This document shows positions 26,563 to 34,113 of a stretch of 44,108 nt of DNA, one piece after another; within the stretch, counting starts at the first letter, position 1, and every line of letters starts with the position of its first letter. A program made the translations under genes and the position numbers. The notes beneath the pieces are model-generated. The model did not search any database. It had not been told where the DNA came from and was given only the letters and a program-made list of their open reading frames with translations. This DNA comes from Bacteroidota bacterium. GTDB taxonomy: Bacteria; Bacteroidota; Bacteroidia; Chitinophagales; Chitinophagaceae. The stretch is from NCBI GenBank assembly GCA_023423285.1, contig JAFAFV010000136.1, positions 1-44,108 of the forward strand, in the 5' to 3' direction.

Positions 26563-27064
26563 GCCGGTAGCCGCCGCAGTGATCATTATGTTGCTGCTGA
26601 TCAATTTCAGCCAATCGGGTTGCGGCATTTATCGTTTTAATGACACCGATATTCCGCCGGAAGTAAAAATTGTGAAAGTGAATTTTATACAGAACAGAGC
26701 AAGGATTGTCAATCCTACTCTTGCCCAGGAACTTACGGATAAACTTCGCCAGAAGATCGTTTCTCAAACCCGCCTGCAGCAAACCAGTGGTGATGATGCT
26801 GATTGGGAAATCAATCCCACCATAACCAATTACTCGCTCAGTACATCGGGTATTTCTAACCAACAGGTAAACAGCAACCGTTTAAACATTTCTATCAGTA
26901 TAGAAGTAGTAGACAGTACGCAAAAGCCTAAAAAATTTGATGTAAGCCGCAGCTTTGACTACCCCGGCAGCATGACGCTGCAACAGGCAGAATCACAATT
27001 AAAAGAAGAAATGCTGCGATCGCTGACGGATGATATGTTCAACCGCATATTTTCAAACTGGTAA
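26543..27064 (+). CDS. lptE: LptE-family lipoprotein
   Basis: Plug of the LptD LPS translocon in the outer membrane. The 173-residue protein has a signal (VAAAVIIMLLLINF) and lipobox with Cys27 in SQSGCGIYRF. The mature GIYRFNDTDIPPEVKIVKVNFIQN and the strongly polar LAQELTDKLRQKIVSQTRL repeat are typical of the Bacteroidota LptE (GCGxYsF...). The start codon lies inside the end of the sigma-54 regulator gene (20-nt overlap), implying translational coupling. lptD is not in the window. Confidence 0.88.
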   Translation: MTLKTYRPVAAAVIIMLLLINFSQSGCGIYRFNDTDIPPEVKIVKVNFIQNRARIVNPTLAQELTDKLRQKIVSQTRLQQTSGDDADWEINPTITNYSLSTSGISNQQVNSNRLNISISIEVVDSTQKPKKFDVSRSFDYPGSMTLQQAESQLKEEMLRSLTDDMFNRIFSNW

Positions 27065-27103
27065 TTTTGTATGACTTAAATAATTACATTTACCACATCG
27101 CGC

Positions 27104-27829
27104 ATGAATAATATCGTCAATACGATCTCCGTATCTGTTCTATCAAATGACATGAGCAGCATCCCTCTTACCAAGCTTCAACAACTGGCAGAAACACACC
27201 CTTATGCAGCAGCGTTTCAATTATTGTATGCACAAAAATTGAAAGAAGAAAATAAGGAAGCATTCACACATCAATGGCAAAAGACAATGCTATGTTTCAA
27301 CAATCCGCTTTTTGTACACCATGCAGTAAATACGGATGTTGTAAAAGATGAACCAGAAGAAGTTGAAGAAACCGGTGAGGAACAAGCAGAGGAAGATTCT
27401 AAGGTGATAAATATTCCAGGATTAAAGATAGAACCGATTGACCCCCTTAAAAATGCCTTAAGTTTTACTCCTTATCACACTGTAGATTATTTTGCTTCTC
27501 AAGGAATTAAATTAGGCGAAGAAATAAAATCTGCAGACCGCTTTGGCAACCAGTTAAAAAGTTTTACCAGTTGGTTAAAAGAAATGCGCAGGCTGCCTGA
27601 AGCCGAAGTGACTTCAAAATTCAACAGTTTTGACAATACCAATGTGGAAAAGATGGCGCAGAGTTCTCTTAGCGGAGAAAATGCCATTACTGAGGCCATG
27701 GCGCAGGTTTGGATAAAACAGCATAATCCGCAAAAAGCCATAGACATATACAAAAAATTAAGTTTGCAAAATCCCGCTAAAAGCGCTTTCTTTGCAGCCA
27801 AAATTGAACATTTAAAGAAACAATTATGA
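27104..27829 (+). CDS. Unknown protein with a TPR-like C-terminal region
   Basis: A 241-residue cytoplasmic protein without signal or membrane segment. The N-terminal third is helical (LTKLQQLAETHPYAAAFQLLYAQKLKEEN), followed by an acidic stretch (EPEEVEETGEEQAEED, 84-100), and a C-terminal tetratricopeptide-like pair (AMAQVWIKQHNPQKAIDIYKKL and SAFFAAKIEHLKKQL). It overlaps secG by 4 nt (ATGA), so the two are coupled, and it follows lptE by 39 nt. I recall similar genes at this place in other Bacteroidota without any function assigned. A role linked to secretion or translocon assembly is only a guess. Confidence 0.78.
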   Translation: MNNIVNTISVSVLSNDMSSIPLTKLQQLAETHPYAAAFQLLYAQKLKEENKEAFTHQWQKTMLCFNNPLFVHHAVNTDVVKDEPEEVEETGEEQAEEDSKVINIPGLKIEPIDPLKNALSFTPYHTVDYFASQGIKLGEEIKSADRFGNQLKSFTSWLKEMRRLPEAEVTSKFNSFDNTNVEKMAQSSLSGENAITEAMAQVWIKQHNPQKAIDIYKKLSLQNPAKSAFFAAKIEHLKKQL

Positions 27830-28218
27830 CACTTTTATTCGTTATACTTATAATAATCGCGGCAATTGTCTTAGCCCTTATTATTTTAATACAAAATCCT
27901 AAAGGTGGTGGTTTAGCAGGCAGTTTTGCTGGCATGAGCAGCCAGTTTATGGGCGTAAAACAAACCAATGATGTGCTGGAAAAAGGCACGTGGATTTTTG
28001 CTGCTGTAATTGGTGTGCTAAGCCTTATGGCAACTTTTTTCATCTCCGGCAGCTCAACTTCAGGTAAAGATGGCCGCTTGCAACAAATTGGCACATCAGC
28101 ACCACAGCCCGCAGCGCCTGCCGGCACCCCATTTAATCAGGGAGCACAACCCGCAGCGCCAACTCAGCAGCAGGCAGCACCGGCCACTCCTGCTCCGGCT
28201 ACTCCTCAAAATCAATAA
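27826..28218 (+). CDS. secG: Preprotein translocase subunit SecG
   Basis: Inner-membrane subunit that assists the SecYE channel. Two hydrophobic helices (3-24, FVILIIIAAIVLALIILIQ, and 55-72, FAAVIGVLSLMATFFIS) flank the conserved loop NPKGGGLAGSFAGMSSQFMGVKQTNDVLEKGTW, quoted in part as QNPKGGGLAGSF. The C-terminal 45 residues are a low-complexity Ala/Pro/Gln tail in the periplasm or cytoplasm, longer than in E. coli. The start overlaps the unknown gene upstream by 4 nt. A terminator follows at 28238-28266. Confidence 0.93.
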   Translation: MTLLFVILIIIAAIVLALIILIQNPKGGGLAGSFAGMSSQFMGVKQTNDVLEKGTWIFAAVIGVLSLMATFFISGSSTSGKDGRLQQIGTSAPQPAAPAGTPFNQGAQPAAPTQQQAAPATPAPATPQNQ

Positions 28219-28237
28219 TTTTTTATAACATATTTAT

Positions 28238-28266
28238 AAGAGGTCATCTCGCTAAGGTGGCCTCTT
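28238..28266 (+). terminator. Terminator of secG
   Basis: An 11-bp stem AAGAGGTCATC / GGTGGCCTCTT with two T-G pairs and a 7-nt loop, then a run of five T. It closes the miaB-secG gene row. Confidence 0.75.
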
Positions 28267-28362
28267 TTTGTTTGCAGTAATGGCCACTTGTATCAAATAA
28301 ATTTCCACGGCTATATAGCTTCAACGTTTTTATTACTAAATTGCCGATTCATACTTTACAAT

Positions 28363-29397
28363 ATGAACAAAAGAAAAACCCAGTGGGTTATTGTAGCCGC
28401 AATTATATTGATTGGGGGATTTTTAGTGTTTAAATTCATCGGGCCAGCGACGTCTAAACCTGAAAAAGAATACCTGTATATAAAAACCGGCAGCGATTTA
28501 AATAGTGTGAAACAACAACTGCTGGATGAAAAAATACTCAGCAGCCTTACATGGTTTAACATGATAACTAAGGTTTTAAAAATTCACAACATCATGCCGG
28601 GCAAGTATGAAGTGCCGGATGGCATGAGCGTGCTGAACCTGGTGCGCCTGATACGAAACGGCAGCCACACGCCGGTAAAATTCGTGGTCACAAAAATTCG
28701 CACCAAAGAGCAACTGGCCGGCAGACTGGGCAGAGCGTTTGAGTTTGACTCATTGGAAGCGATTCAATTTTTGGGCAGTAACGATTCTTTAAAAAGCTAT
28801 TCGCTCGATTCTAATACGGTAATGGCAGCAGTGCTGCCACTCACTTACCAGTCTGGCTGGGCCACCAATGCCAAAGCTGTGTTTGAAAAATTTAATATTG
28901 CTTATAGAAAGTTTTGGACAAACGAGAGAAAGGAAAAAGCTGCAAGCCAAAACCTTTCGCCTATACAAGCGGTAACGCTGGCATCAATCATTGATGAAGA
29001 AACCAATGCCACCAAAGAAAAAGGAACTATTGCCAGTGTGTACCTCAACAGGCTGCAAAGAGGCATGCCCCTGCAGGCAGATCCCACTGTAAAATTTGCA
29101 CTGAAAGATTTTGGAATTAAAAGAGTTCTGAACCACCATTTGCAGGTAGAGTCGCCTTACAATACTTATCGCAACAAAGGCTTACCTCCCGGGCCCATTT
29201 GCACACCGCAGGAAGAAACGGTGGACGCAGTGTTGAACGCGCCAAAAACCGAATACCTTTTCTTTGTAGCCAGCACAGCGTTTGACGGTACTCACCAGTT
29301 TACCACCAATTATGCTGATCACATGAAACTGGCCAGAGCATACCAGGCAGAACTTAATAAAAGATTTGGCAAGCCTCAAAAACAGCAAACCAATTAA
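28363..29397 (+). CDS. mltG: Endolytic peptidoglycan transglycosylase MltG
   Basis: Cuts nascent glycan strands at the inner membrane and so sets their length. The protein (344 residues from the ATG at 28363) has an N-terminal membrane anchor (WVIVAAIILIGGFLVF), a LysM-like region around 90-130, and the YceG-like domain with ASIIDEET, in which Glu is the catalytic residue, then SVYLNRLQRGMPLQADPTV, SPYNTYRNKGLPPGPI and FVASTAFDGTHQFTT. The upstream in-frame start at 28288 adds 25 residues overlapping the intergenic area and is unlikely. Its stop overlaps the start of the BrkB-family gene (TAATG). Confidence 0.94.
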   Translation: MNKRKTQWVIVAAIILIGGFLVFKFIGPATSKPEKEYLYIKTGSDLNSVKQQLLDEKILSSLTWFNMITKVLKIHNIMPGKYEVPDGMSVLNLVRLIRNGSHTPVKFVVTKIRTKEQLAGRLGRAFEFDSLEAIQFLGSNDSLKSYSLDSNTVMAAVLPLTYQSGWATNAKAVFEKFNIAYRKFWTNERKEKAASQNLSPIQAVTLASIIDEETNATKEKGTIASVYLNRLQRGMPLQADPTVKFALKDFGIKRVLNHHLQVESPYNTYRNKGLPPGPICTPQEETVDAVLNAPKTEYLFFVASTAFDGTHQFTTNYADHMKLARAYQAELNKRFGKPQKQQTN

Positions 29398-30362
29398 TGA
29401 AATTTCTGAACAACATAAAAAATAAAATCGTTCAGTCACGCTTTGTTGAAAGCACCATTTCATGGAGTAAAAAAAACACGTTGCCGGGCTTGAACAATGT
29501 GTGCATTTATGATGTGATTCGCAAAACAGGCCAGCAAATCAATGACGATGATATTTTTGAACGAGCCTCGGCCATTTCTTACAATTTTGCCATGGCTTTT
29601 CCGCCGGCAATCATTTTTTTGTTTACGCTCATACCGTATATGCCCATTAGCGATGGATTTATATATGAACTGAGAAGCCTGATCAAAGACATTATTCCCA
29701 GCCCTGAAAACCATGCCGCCATCATTCACTTCTTAGATGATTTTATCAAGAATCCCAGAAACGACCTTTTGTCAGTAGGTTTTCTATTATCCTTGTTTTT
29801 TTCTTCAAACGCGATTATGGGTGTCATGCGTTCATTCGATAAAACATTGCCGGGCTTTACGGAGCGTAACGGACTTGCTAAAAGGCTGGCAGCCATAAAA
29901 ATCACACTAGTGCTGTTCTTTCTTTTCATTTTGTGCATAGCGCTGCTTATTGCCCGTAGCGTGGTATTGCGCTGGCTTGGTATTGAAAACGAACTGGTGA
30001 TACAAATAATCAATAATTTAAGATGGCTACTCATCGTGCTGCTTTTCTTCTTTATGATTTCTTATATCTACAGGGCAGCGCCATCCATAGATAAAAAATG
30101 GAGGATCATTACACCCGGCTCAGTAACAGCCACCGTGTTAATGCTGCTATTTACTCTGGGTTTTACATGGTGGGTAAGCAACTTTGGCAACTATAATAAA
30201 CTGTATGGCTCTATCGGCACCCTGATCATTTTAATGGTTTTAGTTTTTTTATGCTCGCTAAGCTTATTGGCCGGCTATGAAATAAACGTGAGCGTGTACA
30301 CACTTGCTAAAATGCGGGGCGAGGAAACAACTGAAATTACTAGCGGGGAAACCGAGGCCTAA
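29397..30362 (+). CDS. YihY/virulence factor BrkB-family membrane protein
   Basis: A 321-residue polytopic inner-membrane protein with about six helices: 65-85 (AISYNFAMAFPPAIIFLF), 130-150, 175-200 (LVLFFLFILCIALLIA), 215-235, 250-270 and 285-300. The RASAISYNFAMAFPPA and LSLFFSSNAIMGVMRSFD parts and GSIGTLIILMVLVFLCSLSLLAGYEIN are the family pattern. Function is not established; members were once called RNase BN in error. It overlaps mltG by one nucleotide, so translation is coupled. Confidence 0.9.
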   Translation: MKFLNNIKNKIVQSRFVESTISWSKKNTLPGLNNVCIYDVIRKTGQQINDDDIFERASAISYNFAMAFPPAIIFLFTLIPYMPISDGFIYELRSLIKDIIPSPENHAAIIHFLDDFIKNPRNDLLSVGFLLSLFFSSNAIMGVMRSFDKTLPGFTERNGLAKRLAAIKITLVLFFLFILCIALLIARSVVLRWLGIENELVIQIINNLRWLLIVLLFFFMISYIYRAAPSIDKKWRIITPGSVTATVLMLLFTLGFTWWVSNFGNYNKLYGSIGTLIILMVLVFLCSLSLLAGYEINVSVYTLAKMRGEETTEITSGETEA

Positions 30363-30482
30363 CCCATCTCCTATTGCTTTTTTTTAAAGTTGCTGATAGC
30401 TTGACTAGTTCAACAGCTTTACCGGTAATTAACTGTTGTTTGCCGAAACCAACGTTACCAATCCGGCCCAAATCCTGTCTGT

Positions 30483-30501
30483 ATGTAAATTAATCTTACA
30501 T
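30483..30501. promoter_or_regulatory. Inverted repeat ATGTAA-N7-TTACAT before the DUF4126 gene
   Basis: A perfect 6-bp inverted repeat with a 7-nt spacer, 7 nt upstream of the ATG at 30509. It may be an operator or a leader hairpin, or just AT-rich chance. Nothing else recognisable lies in the 146 nt between the BrkB-family gene and DUF4126. Confidence 0.25.
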
Positions 30502-30508
30502 TCACATT

Positions 30509-31093
30509 ATGAATTTTGATGTACAAACCATTACAGCCACTGCGCTTGGCATAGCGCTGGCAGCCTGTTGCGGGTTCAGGGTATTTGTACCAATGCTTGT
30601 GGCAGGGCTTGCTAGTAAATTTCAGCTTTTTCAATTTTCAGATAGTTTTAGCTGGTTGGCTGGCACACCAGCTTTAATAGCACTGGGCGCTGCCACCATT
30701 GCCGAAATTGCAGCGTATTACGTACCGTTTATTGATAATGTTTTAGATACGCTGTCGGCGCCTCTTGCGGCTATAGCCGGAACATTACTCGCCACATCAG
30801 TAATTCCTATTGACAACGAATGGATGAAATGGATCATTGGTATTGTAGCTGGTGGAGGCAGCGCGGGGCTCATCTCATCAGGCACAGGACTGTTGCGGCT
30901 GTTTAGCAGCAAAACCACGCTTGGCACTGGTAATGCTGTTGTTTCGACAGGTGAAAATACGGCGGCTGTTGGTGGTTCTATCCTTGCATTCGTAATACCT
31001 GGCATCATGGCGCTGCTGGTTATATTGTTTATTTTTTGGATCATTAAAAAAATATATAAACGTGTTACAGTTAAGAAAGCCACTCATGAATAA
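30509..31093 (+). CDS. DUF4126 membrane protein
   Basis: A 194-residue protein with four or five hydrophobic helices: AACCGFRVFVPMLVAGLA (18-35), the PALIALGAATIAEIAAYYVPF region (54-74), LAAIAGTLLATSV (86-98), IVAGGGSAGLISSGTG and a C-terminal IPGIMALLVILFIFWIIKK anchor. The FRVFVPML and D-N-x-x-D-T motifs are the DUF4126 signature. Function unknown; a small transporter or channel-like protein is possible. It overlaps the following lipoprotein gene by 8 nt. Confidence 0.88.
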   Translation: MNFDVQTITATALGIALAACCGFRVFVPMLVAGLASKFQLFQFSDSFSWLAGTPALIALGAATIAEIAAYYVPFIDNVLDTLSAPLAAIAGTLLATSVIPIDNEWMKWIIGIVAGGGSAGLISSGTGLLRLFSSKTTLGTGNAVVSTGENTAAVGGSILAFVIPGIMALLVILFIFWIIKKIYKRVTVKKATHE

Positions 31094-31526
31094 ATTTCTG
31101 CTATCATTCACAATAATTATTATTGTTGCATCATGTAAAAGTAATTCAGGTACGGAAGCCCTGCAAAACACTATTGATAGTGTGTTGAAGGTGAACGATT
31201 CTTTAAGAAGGGAACTCAACACTTCTGCTACGCCCATATCGAATATTTCTGATACAGCCGCTGTTAGCCGATCAGAATCTGTTAACCATACAAGTAACAA
31301 CCGTCATCATATAGTGTCAGAAGCGCTCAGGAGCAAGCCGAACCTGATACCACTTGACGCGGTGTTAGGTGGTACAATGTATTTTAGTTATATAAAAGTT
31401 ATATCAGATGACCTGGTTTTGGCTGATTATGAAGACGGGCACATCATGGGGCAAACGCTATTTGAATACAAAATAGCCGGAAACGGAGAAGTAACGTTTA
31501 AAGCAATCAGATCAAGGGAATATTAG
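31086..31526 (+). CDS. Lipoprotein of unknown function
   Basis: A 146-residue protein from the ATG at 31086 (MNKFLLSFTIIIIVASCKSN), with lipobox IVASC and Cys17. The region after it (about 25-60) is a helical heptad stretch (ALQNTIDSVLKVNDSLRREL), and the C-terminal half (DAVLGGTMYFSYIKVISDDLVLADYEDG) is beta-like. An upstream in-frame start at 31062 lies inside DUF4126 and would bury the signal. Coupled with DUF4126 by an 8-nt overlap, so possibly functionally linked. Its last 4 nt overlap the convergent mnmD. Confidence 0.8.
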   Translation: MNKFLLSFTIIIIVASCKSNSGTEALQNTIDSVLKVNDSLRRELNTSATPISNISDTAAVSRSESVNHTSNNRHHIVSEALRSKPNLIPLDAVLGGTMYFSYIKVISDDLVLADYEDGHIMGQTLFEYKIAGNGEVTFKAIRSREY

Positions 31527-32197
31527 CTTTCGACCTTTTTGATCGCCCGTATCATTTCCCTCTTACCGGGAGGGCCTGCGGGTTTTTCTATAACAAAACC
31601 AGCATTTTTTAATGCTTTTTGCACAGACACTTTAGAACAATAAGTTACTAGCACACCTCTGGAGTTCAGTGCTTCACCAATTTTTGAAAACATCCTTTCT
31701 GTCCATAATTCAGGTTGATCATTCGGAGCAAATGCATCAAAATAAATAATGTCAAATTTATCGTGGAAGGAGAAAGCAGTGAGATCGGCATGTATTTTAT
31801 TGAGCTTGAAGAATGGCGCTATAAAAACCAGTTGGTTCCAGCCGGCTTGCGTAATGGTTTTGTAAAGCTCATAAGCATTCAATGCGTCAGCATAATTCAA
31901 TTGTAAGAAAAGGCTGCCAGGCAAAGGATACAGGTCAATGGAATAGTATTCTATACTGGTTTTCAACTCAGGCGCTACGATGGCTGTAAGTAACGCATTT
32001 AAACCAGTACCAAAACCAGCTTCAAATATTTTTATGGTTTTAGCAGATAGATTCCTGGTTTTAAAATAGCGCAGGCCGGCCTCTATAAATATGTGCTGCG
32101 ACTCTTGTATAGCGCCATACATAGAATGAAAAGTGATTTCACTCTCTTTTATTTGCAGGGAGTGTGAGCCATCACCGCTTATAATAATTTCATACAT
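31523..32197 (-). CDS. mnmD: tRNA 5-methylaminomethyl-2-thiouridine methyltransferase MnmD
   Basis: SAM-dependent methyltransferase that completes mnm5s2U at position 34 of Gln, Lys and Glu tRNAs. The protein (224 residues, ATG at 32197) has the SAM loop FEAGFGTGLNALL, the acidic motif DIIYFDAFAPNDQPELW and the C-terminal GPPGKREM, all of the MnmC N-terminal (DUF752) family. It lacks the FAD oxidoreductase half of E. coli MnmC, as is usual for free-standing MnmD. A longer start (32275) would run through the tmRNA terminator and is rejected. Its gene lies directly behind ssrA. Confidence 0.93.
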   Translation of the reverse strand: MYEIIISGDGSHSLQIKESEITFHSMYGAIQESQHIFIEAGLRYFKTRNLSAKTIKIFEAGFGTGLNALLTAIVAPELKTSIEYYSIDLYPLPGSLFLQLNYADALNAYELYKTITQAGWNQLVFIAPFFKLNKIHADLTAFSFHDKFDIIYFDAFAPNDQPELWTERMFSKIGEALNSRGVLVTYCSKVSVQKALKNAGFVIEKPAGPPGKREMIRAIKKVES

Positions 32198-32219
32198 CGT
32201 ATCGCAAAAAGTAAACAAA

Positions 32220-32243
32220 AAAACCGGGGTGTATCCCGGTTTT
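32220..32243 (-). terminator. Terminator of the tmRNA gene
   Basis: A 9-bp perfect stem AAAACCGGG / CCCGGTTTT, 6-nt loop, and a T run on the minus strand. It begins 2 nt after the tmRNA 3' end, which confirms the boundary. The mnmD ATG follows 23 nt later. Confidence 0.9.
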
Positions 32244-32244
32244 G

Positions 32245-32629
32245 TGGAGGTGACCGGAGTCGAACCGGTGTCCAAACATATTCCCCAAAAGCTTTCTACA
32301 TGCTTATTTCTTTATTGTTTGTCGGCAATGGGCAGGGAAAGAACAAACCAACCCAAAGCTTAGCTGTATTCCCGATAGATCGGGACTTTTGCTGATGTCA
32401 CAGCCTTCATCAGCAGCATCCTGTTTTTGTTTATAAGTCGGCGGCGGAGCATGGTAACAGAACAACCTGCTCAACGCGGCCCTAATGACTACTTAATCAC
32501 TGATTAGGCAGCCATGGCATACTGAGTATTGCCATTTATAGTTTGAGTATTCAGATTTGCGGGCTAATTACACAACGCCCGGCATGCTTACACTTTCAAA
32601 GATCTACGCTGTCAAAACCAAACACCCCC
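32245..32629 (-). ncRNA. ssrA: tmRNA (transfer-messenger RNA)
   Basis: Rescues stalled ribosomes and tags the nascent chain. The 385-nt RNA begins GGGGGTG (32629-32623), which pairs with CACCTCC at the 3' end (32252-32246), including the G3-U70 pair read by alanyl-tRNA synthetase. The T-arm is ACCGG-TTCGACT-CCGGT, and the discriminator A is at 32245; CCA is not encoded. The mRNA-like part is at 32504-32533 and reads GNTQYAMAA followed by TAA. The resume codon GGC is preceded by TAAAT, fitting the URAnn signal. A longer in-frame reading from a GCA codon would give ANLNTQTINGNTQYAMAA; the 9-residue form fits other Bacteroidota tags. A CCCGAT/ATCGGG stem (32371-32384) is one of the downstream helices. 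Confidence 0.95.
32504..32533 (-). other. tmRNA tag reading frame (GNTQYAMAA-stop)
   Basis: Nine codons and a TAA inside the tmRNA. The terminal A-M-A-A matches the ClpXP-type degron pattern. The alanine from the tRNA part precedes the glycine in the finished tag. Confidence 0.8.
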
Positions 32630-32646
32630 AAGGTCAATCACTAAAT

Positions 32647-34002
32647 TTATTTAAATAACCTGAAAATATCCAATCCCAGCGCGTACGCCATTAAGCCTAA
32701 CAACAATACCATGCCAACCATTTGGGCGTATTCCATAAATTTATCGCTTGGTTTGCGCCCGGTAATCATTTCATAAAGCGTGAACAGCGCGTGGCCGCCA
32801 TCAAGTGCCGGAATAGGCAACACGTTCATGAACGCCAATATCATAGAGAAGAGACCGGTCATAAGCCAAAAACGTTGCCAGTCCCACACTCCGCCAAATG
32901 TTTTCCCAATGCTTATAACGCTGCCCAGGTTATCATTCACATCATGCTCTTTAGAAGTGAACAAAAGTTTAATACCTTGTATATAATCAGTCAGGCTTGC
33001 GGTGCCATAATTAATACCGGCGGGAATAGATTCCCAGAAATCATATTCTTTTTTCTCGGTGCTTAAAAACTTATAGGGGCTTTGAGCGCCAAAACCAATC
33101 TTGGAATCACTGCCAATTTTTACCGGAATCAGCACAGTATCTCCACCGTTTCTCAAAGCTACAATAGTTGCATCGCGGCTCTGATAATTTTTTAAAGTGC
33201 GGTATAATTCATTGAAATAATTTACCGAATTGCTGTCAATGGCAATAATCTGATCGCCTTTCTGCAATTTTTCCTGTGTGGTGAATGTTGCGTTCGATAA
33301 GACTGTATCAACCACTATAGGGTAACGTACTGATACAAAATTTTTAAGCTGGTTGCGGGTCAGTTCTTTTAAAAATCCGCTTGGAAAATTGATCACGGTG
33401 TCTTTACCATCTCTGCTAACTGTTAGAACATTTTTTTCTGACAGCAACATTTTTTTTGGAAGATCATCCAGATAATGAAGCGTTTCGCCATTAACTTTTG
33501 TGATCAGGTCTCCATCTTTAAGGCCCACTTTTTGCGCCATCGAATCTGCCACCAGGCCGTATTTTAAATTTTGAACGGGCATTTTTTCTTCTCCCCATAC
33601 AAAAAGCATCATAGCGAAAATGATAAAAGCCAGCAGCACGTTTAATATAACACCCGCCAGCATAATGATGAGTCTTTGCCAGGCAGGTTTTGAACGAAAC
33701 TCCCAGGGTTGCGCCGGTTGTTTCATGGCTTCTTTGTCCATGCTTTCATCAATCATCCCGGCAATTTTTACATAGCCGCCCAATGGCACCCACCCAAGTC
33801 CATACTCGGTCTCGCCAATTTTCTTTTTCCAAAGGGAAAACCACGGGTTAAAGAACAGGTAGAATTTTTCTACGCGGCAGCCAAACCATTTGGCGGTTAT
33901 GTAATGCCCAAACTCGTGGATTACAATCAAAATGGAAAATGATAATATAAACTGCCCCAGGTTTGCACCAAATGCCTGCCAGTCAAAAGCTAATAATGTC
34001 AT
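32647..34002 (-). CDS. rseP: RIP metalloprotease RseP (site-2 protease)
   Basis: Intramembrane zinc protease that cleaves anti-sigma factors or signal-peptide remnants. The 451-residue protein has the zinc motif HEFGH at 29-33 inside the first helix, GGYVKIAGM, two periplasmic PDZ domains (about 140-215 and 220-300, VAQKVGLKDGDLI- and KGDQIIAIDS-like), and the C-terminal LDGGH motif around 402 with the third zinc ligand. Length and order match the family. It lies downstream of dxr, as in many bacteria, but has its own -7 box at 34038-34045. The tmRNA gene begins 17 nt after its stop codon. Confidence 0.95.
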   Translation of the reverse strand: MTLLAFDWQAFGANLGQFILSFSILIVIHEFGHYITAKWFGCRVEKFYLFFNPWFSLWKKKIGETEYGLGWVPLGGYVKIAGMIDESMDKEAMKQPAQPWEFRSKPAWQRLIIMLAGVILNVLLAFIIFAMMLFVWGEEKMPVQNLKYGLVADSMAQKVGLKDGDLITKVNGETLHYLDDLPKKMLLSEKNVLTVSRDGKDTVINFPSGFLKELTRNQLKNFVSVRYPIVVDTVLSNATFTTQEKLQKGDQIIAIDSNSVNYFNELYRTLKNYQSRDATIVALRNGGDTVLIPVKIGSDSKIGFGAQSPYKFLSTEKKEYDFWESIPAGINYGTASLTDYIQGIKLLFTSKEHDVNDNLGSVISIGKTFGGVWDWQRFWLMTGLFSMILAFMNVLPIPALDGGHALFTLYEMITGRKPSDKFMEYAQMVGMVLLLGLMAYALGLDIFRLFK

Positions 34003-34037
34003 ATATTAAAATAAATACAATTCTGCAAAAATGGTTG

Positions 34038-34045
34038 CAAAGATA
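34038..34045 (-). promoter_or_regulatory. -7 box of rseP
   Basis: TATCTTTG on the minus strand, exact TAnnTTTG, ends 36 nt before the ATG at 34002 in the 111-nt gap after dxr. The -33 element is not clear. It suggests separate transcription from dxr. Confidence 0.5.
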
Positions 34046-34113
34046 GCCGTTTGCGTTAAAGTTTGCAGTTTTGTGAATGGAGATTTAACAACCCGTTTTC
34101 AGCGAATATTTTT

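Noticed and set aside
30483..30501. ATGTAA-N7-TTACAT as a strong operator
   Set aside because: It is short and AT-rich, so it is listed only as a weak regulatory candidate and not as a finding.
31523..32275. A longer MnmD starting at 32275
   Set aside because: It would translate through the tmRNA terminator and the 3' end of ssrA; the ATG at 32197 gives the family start.
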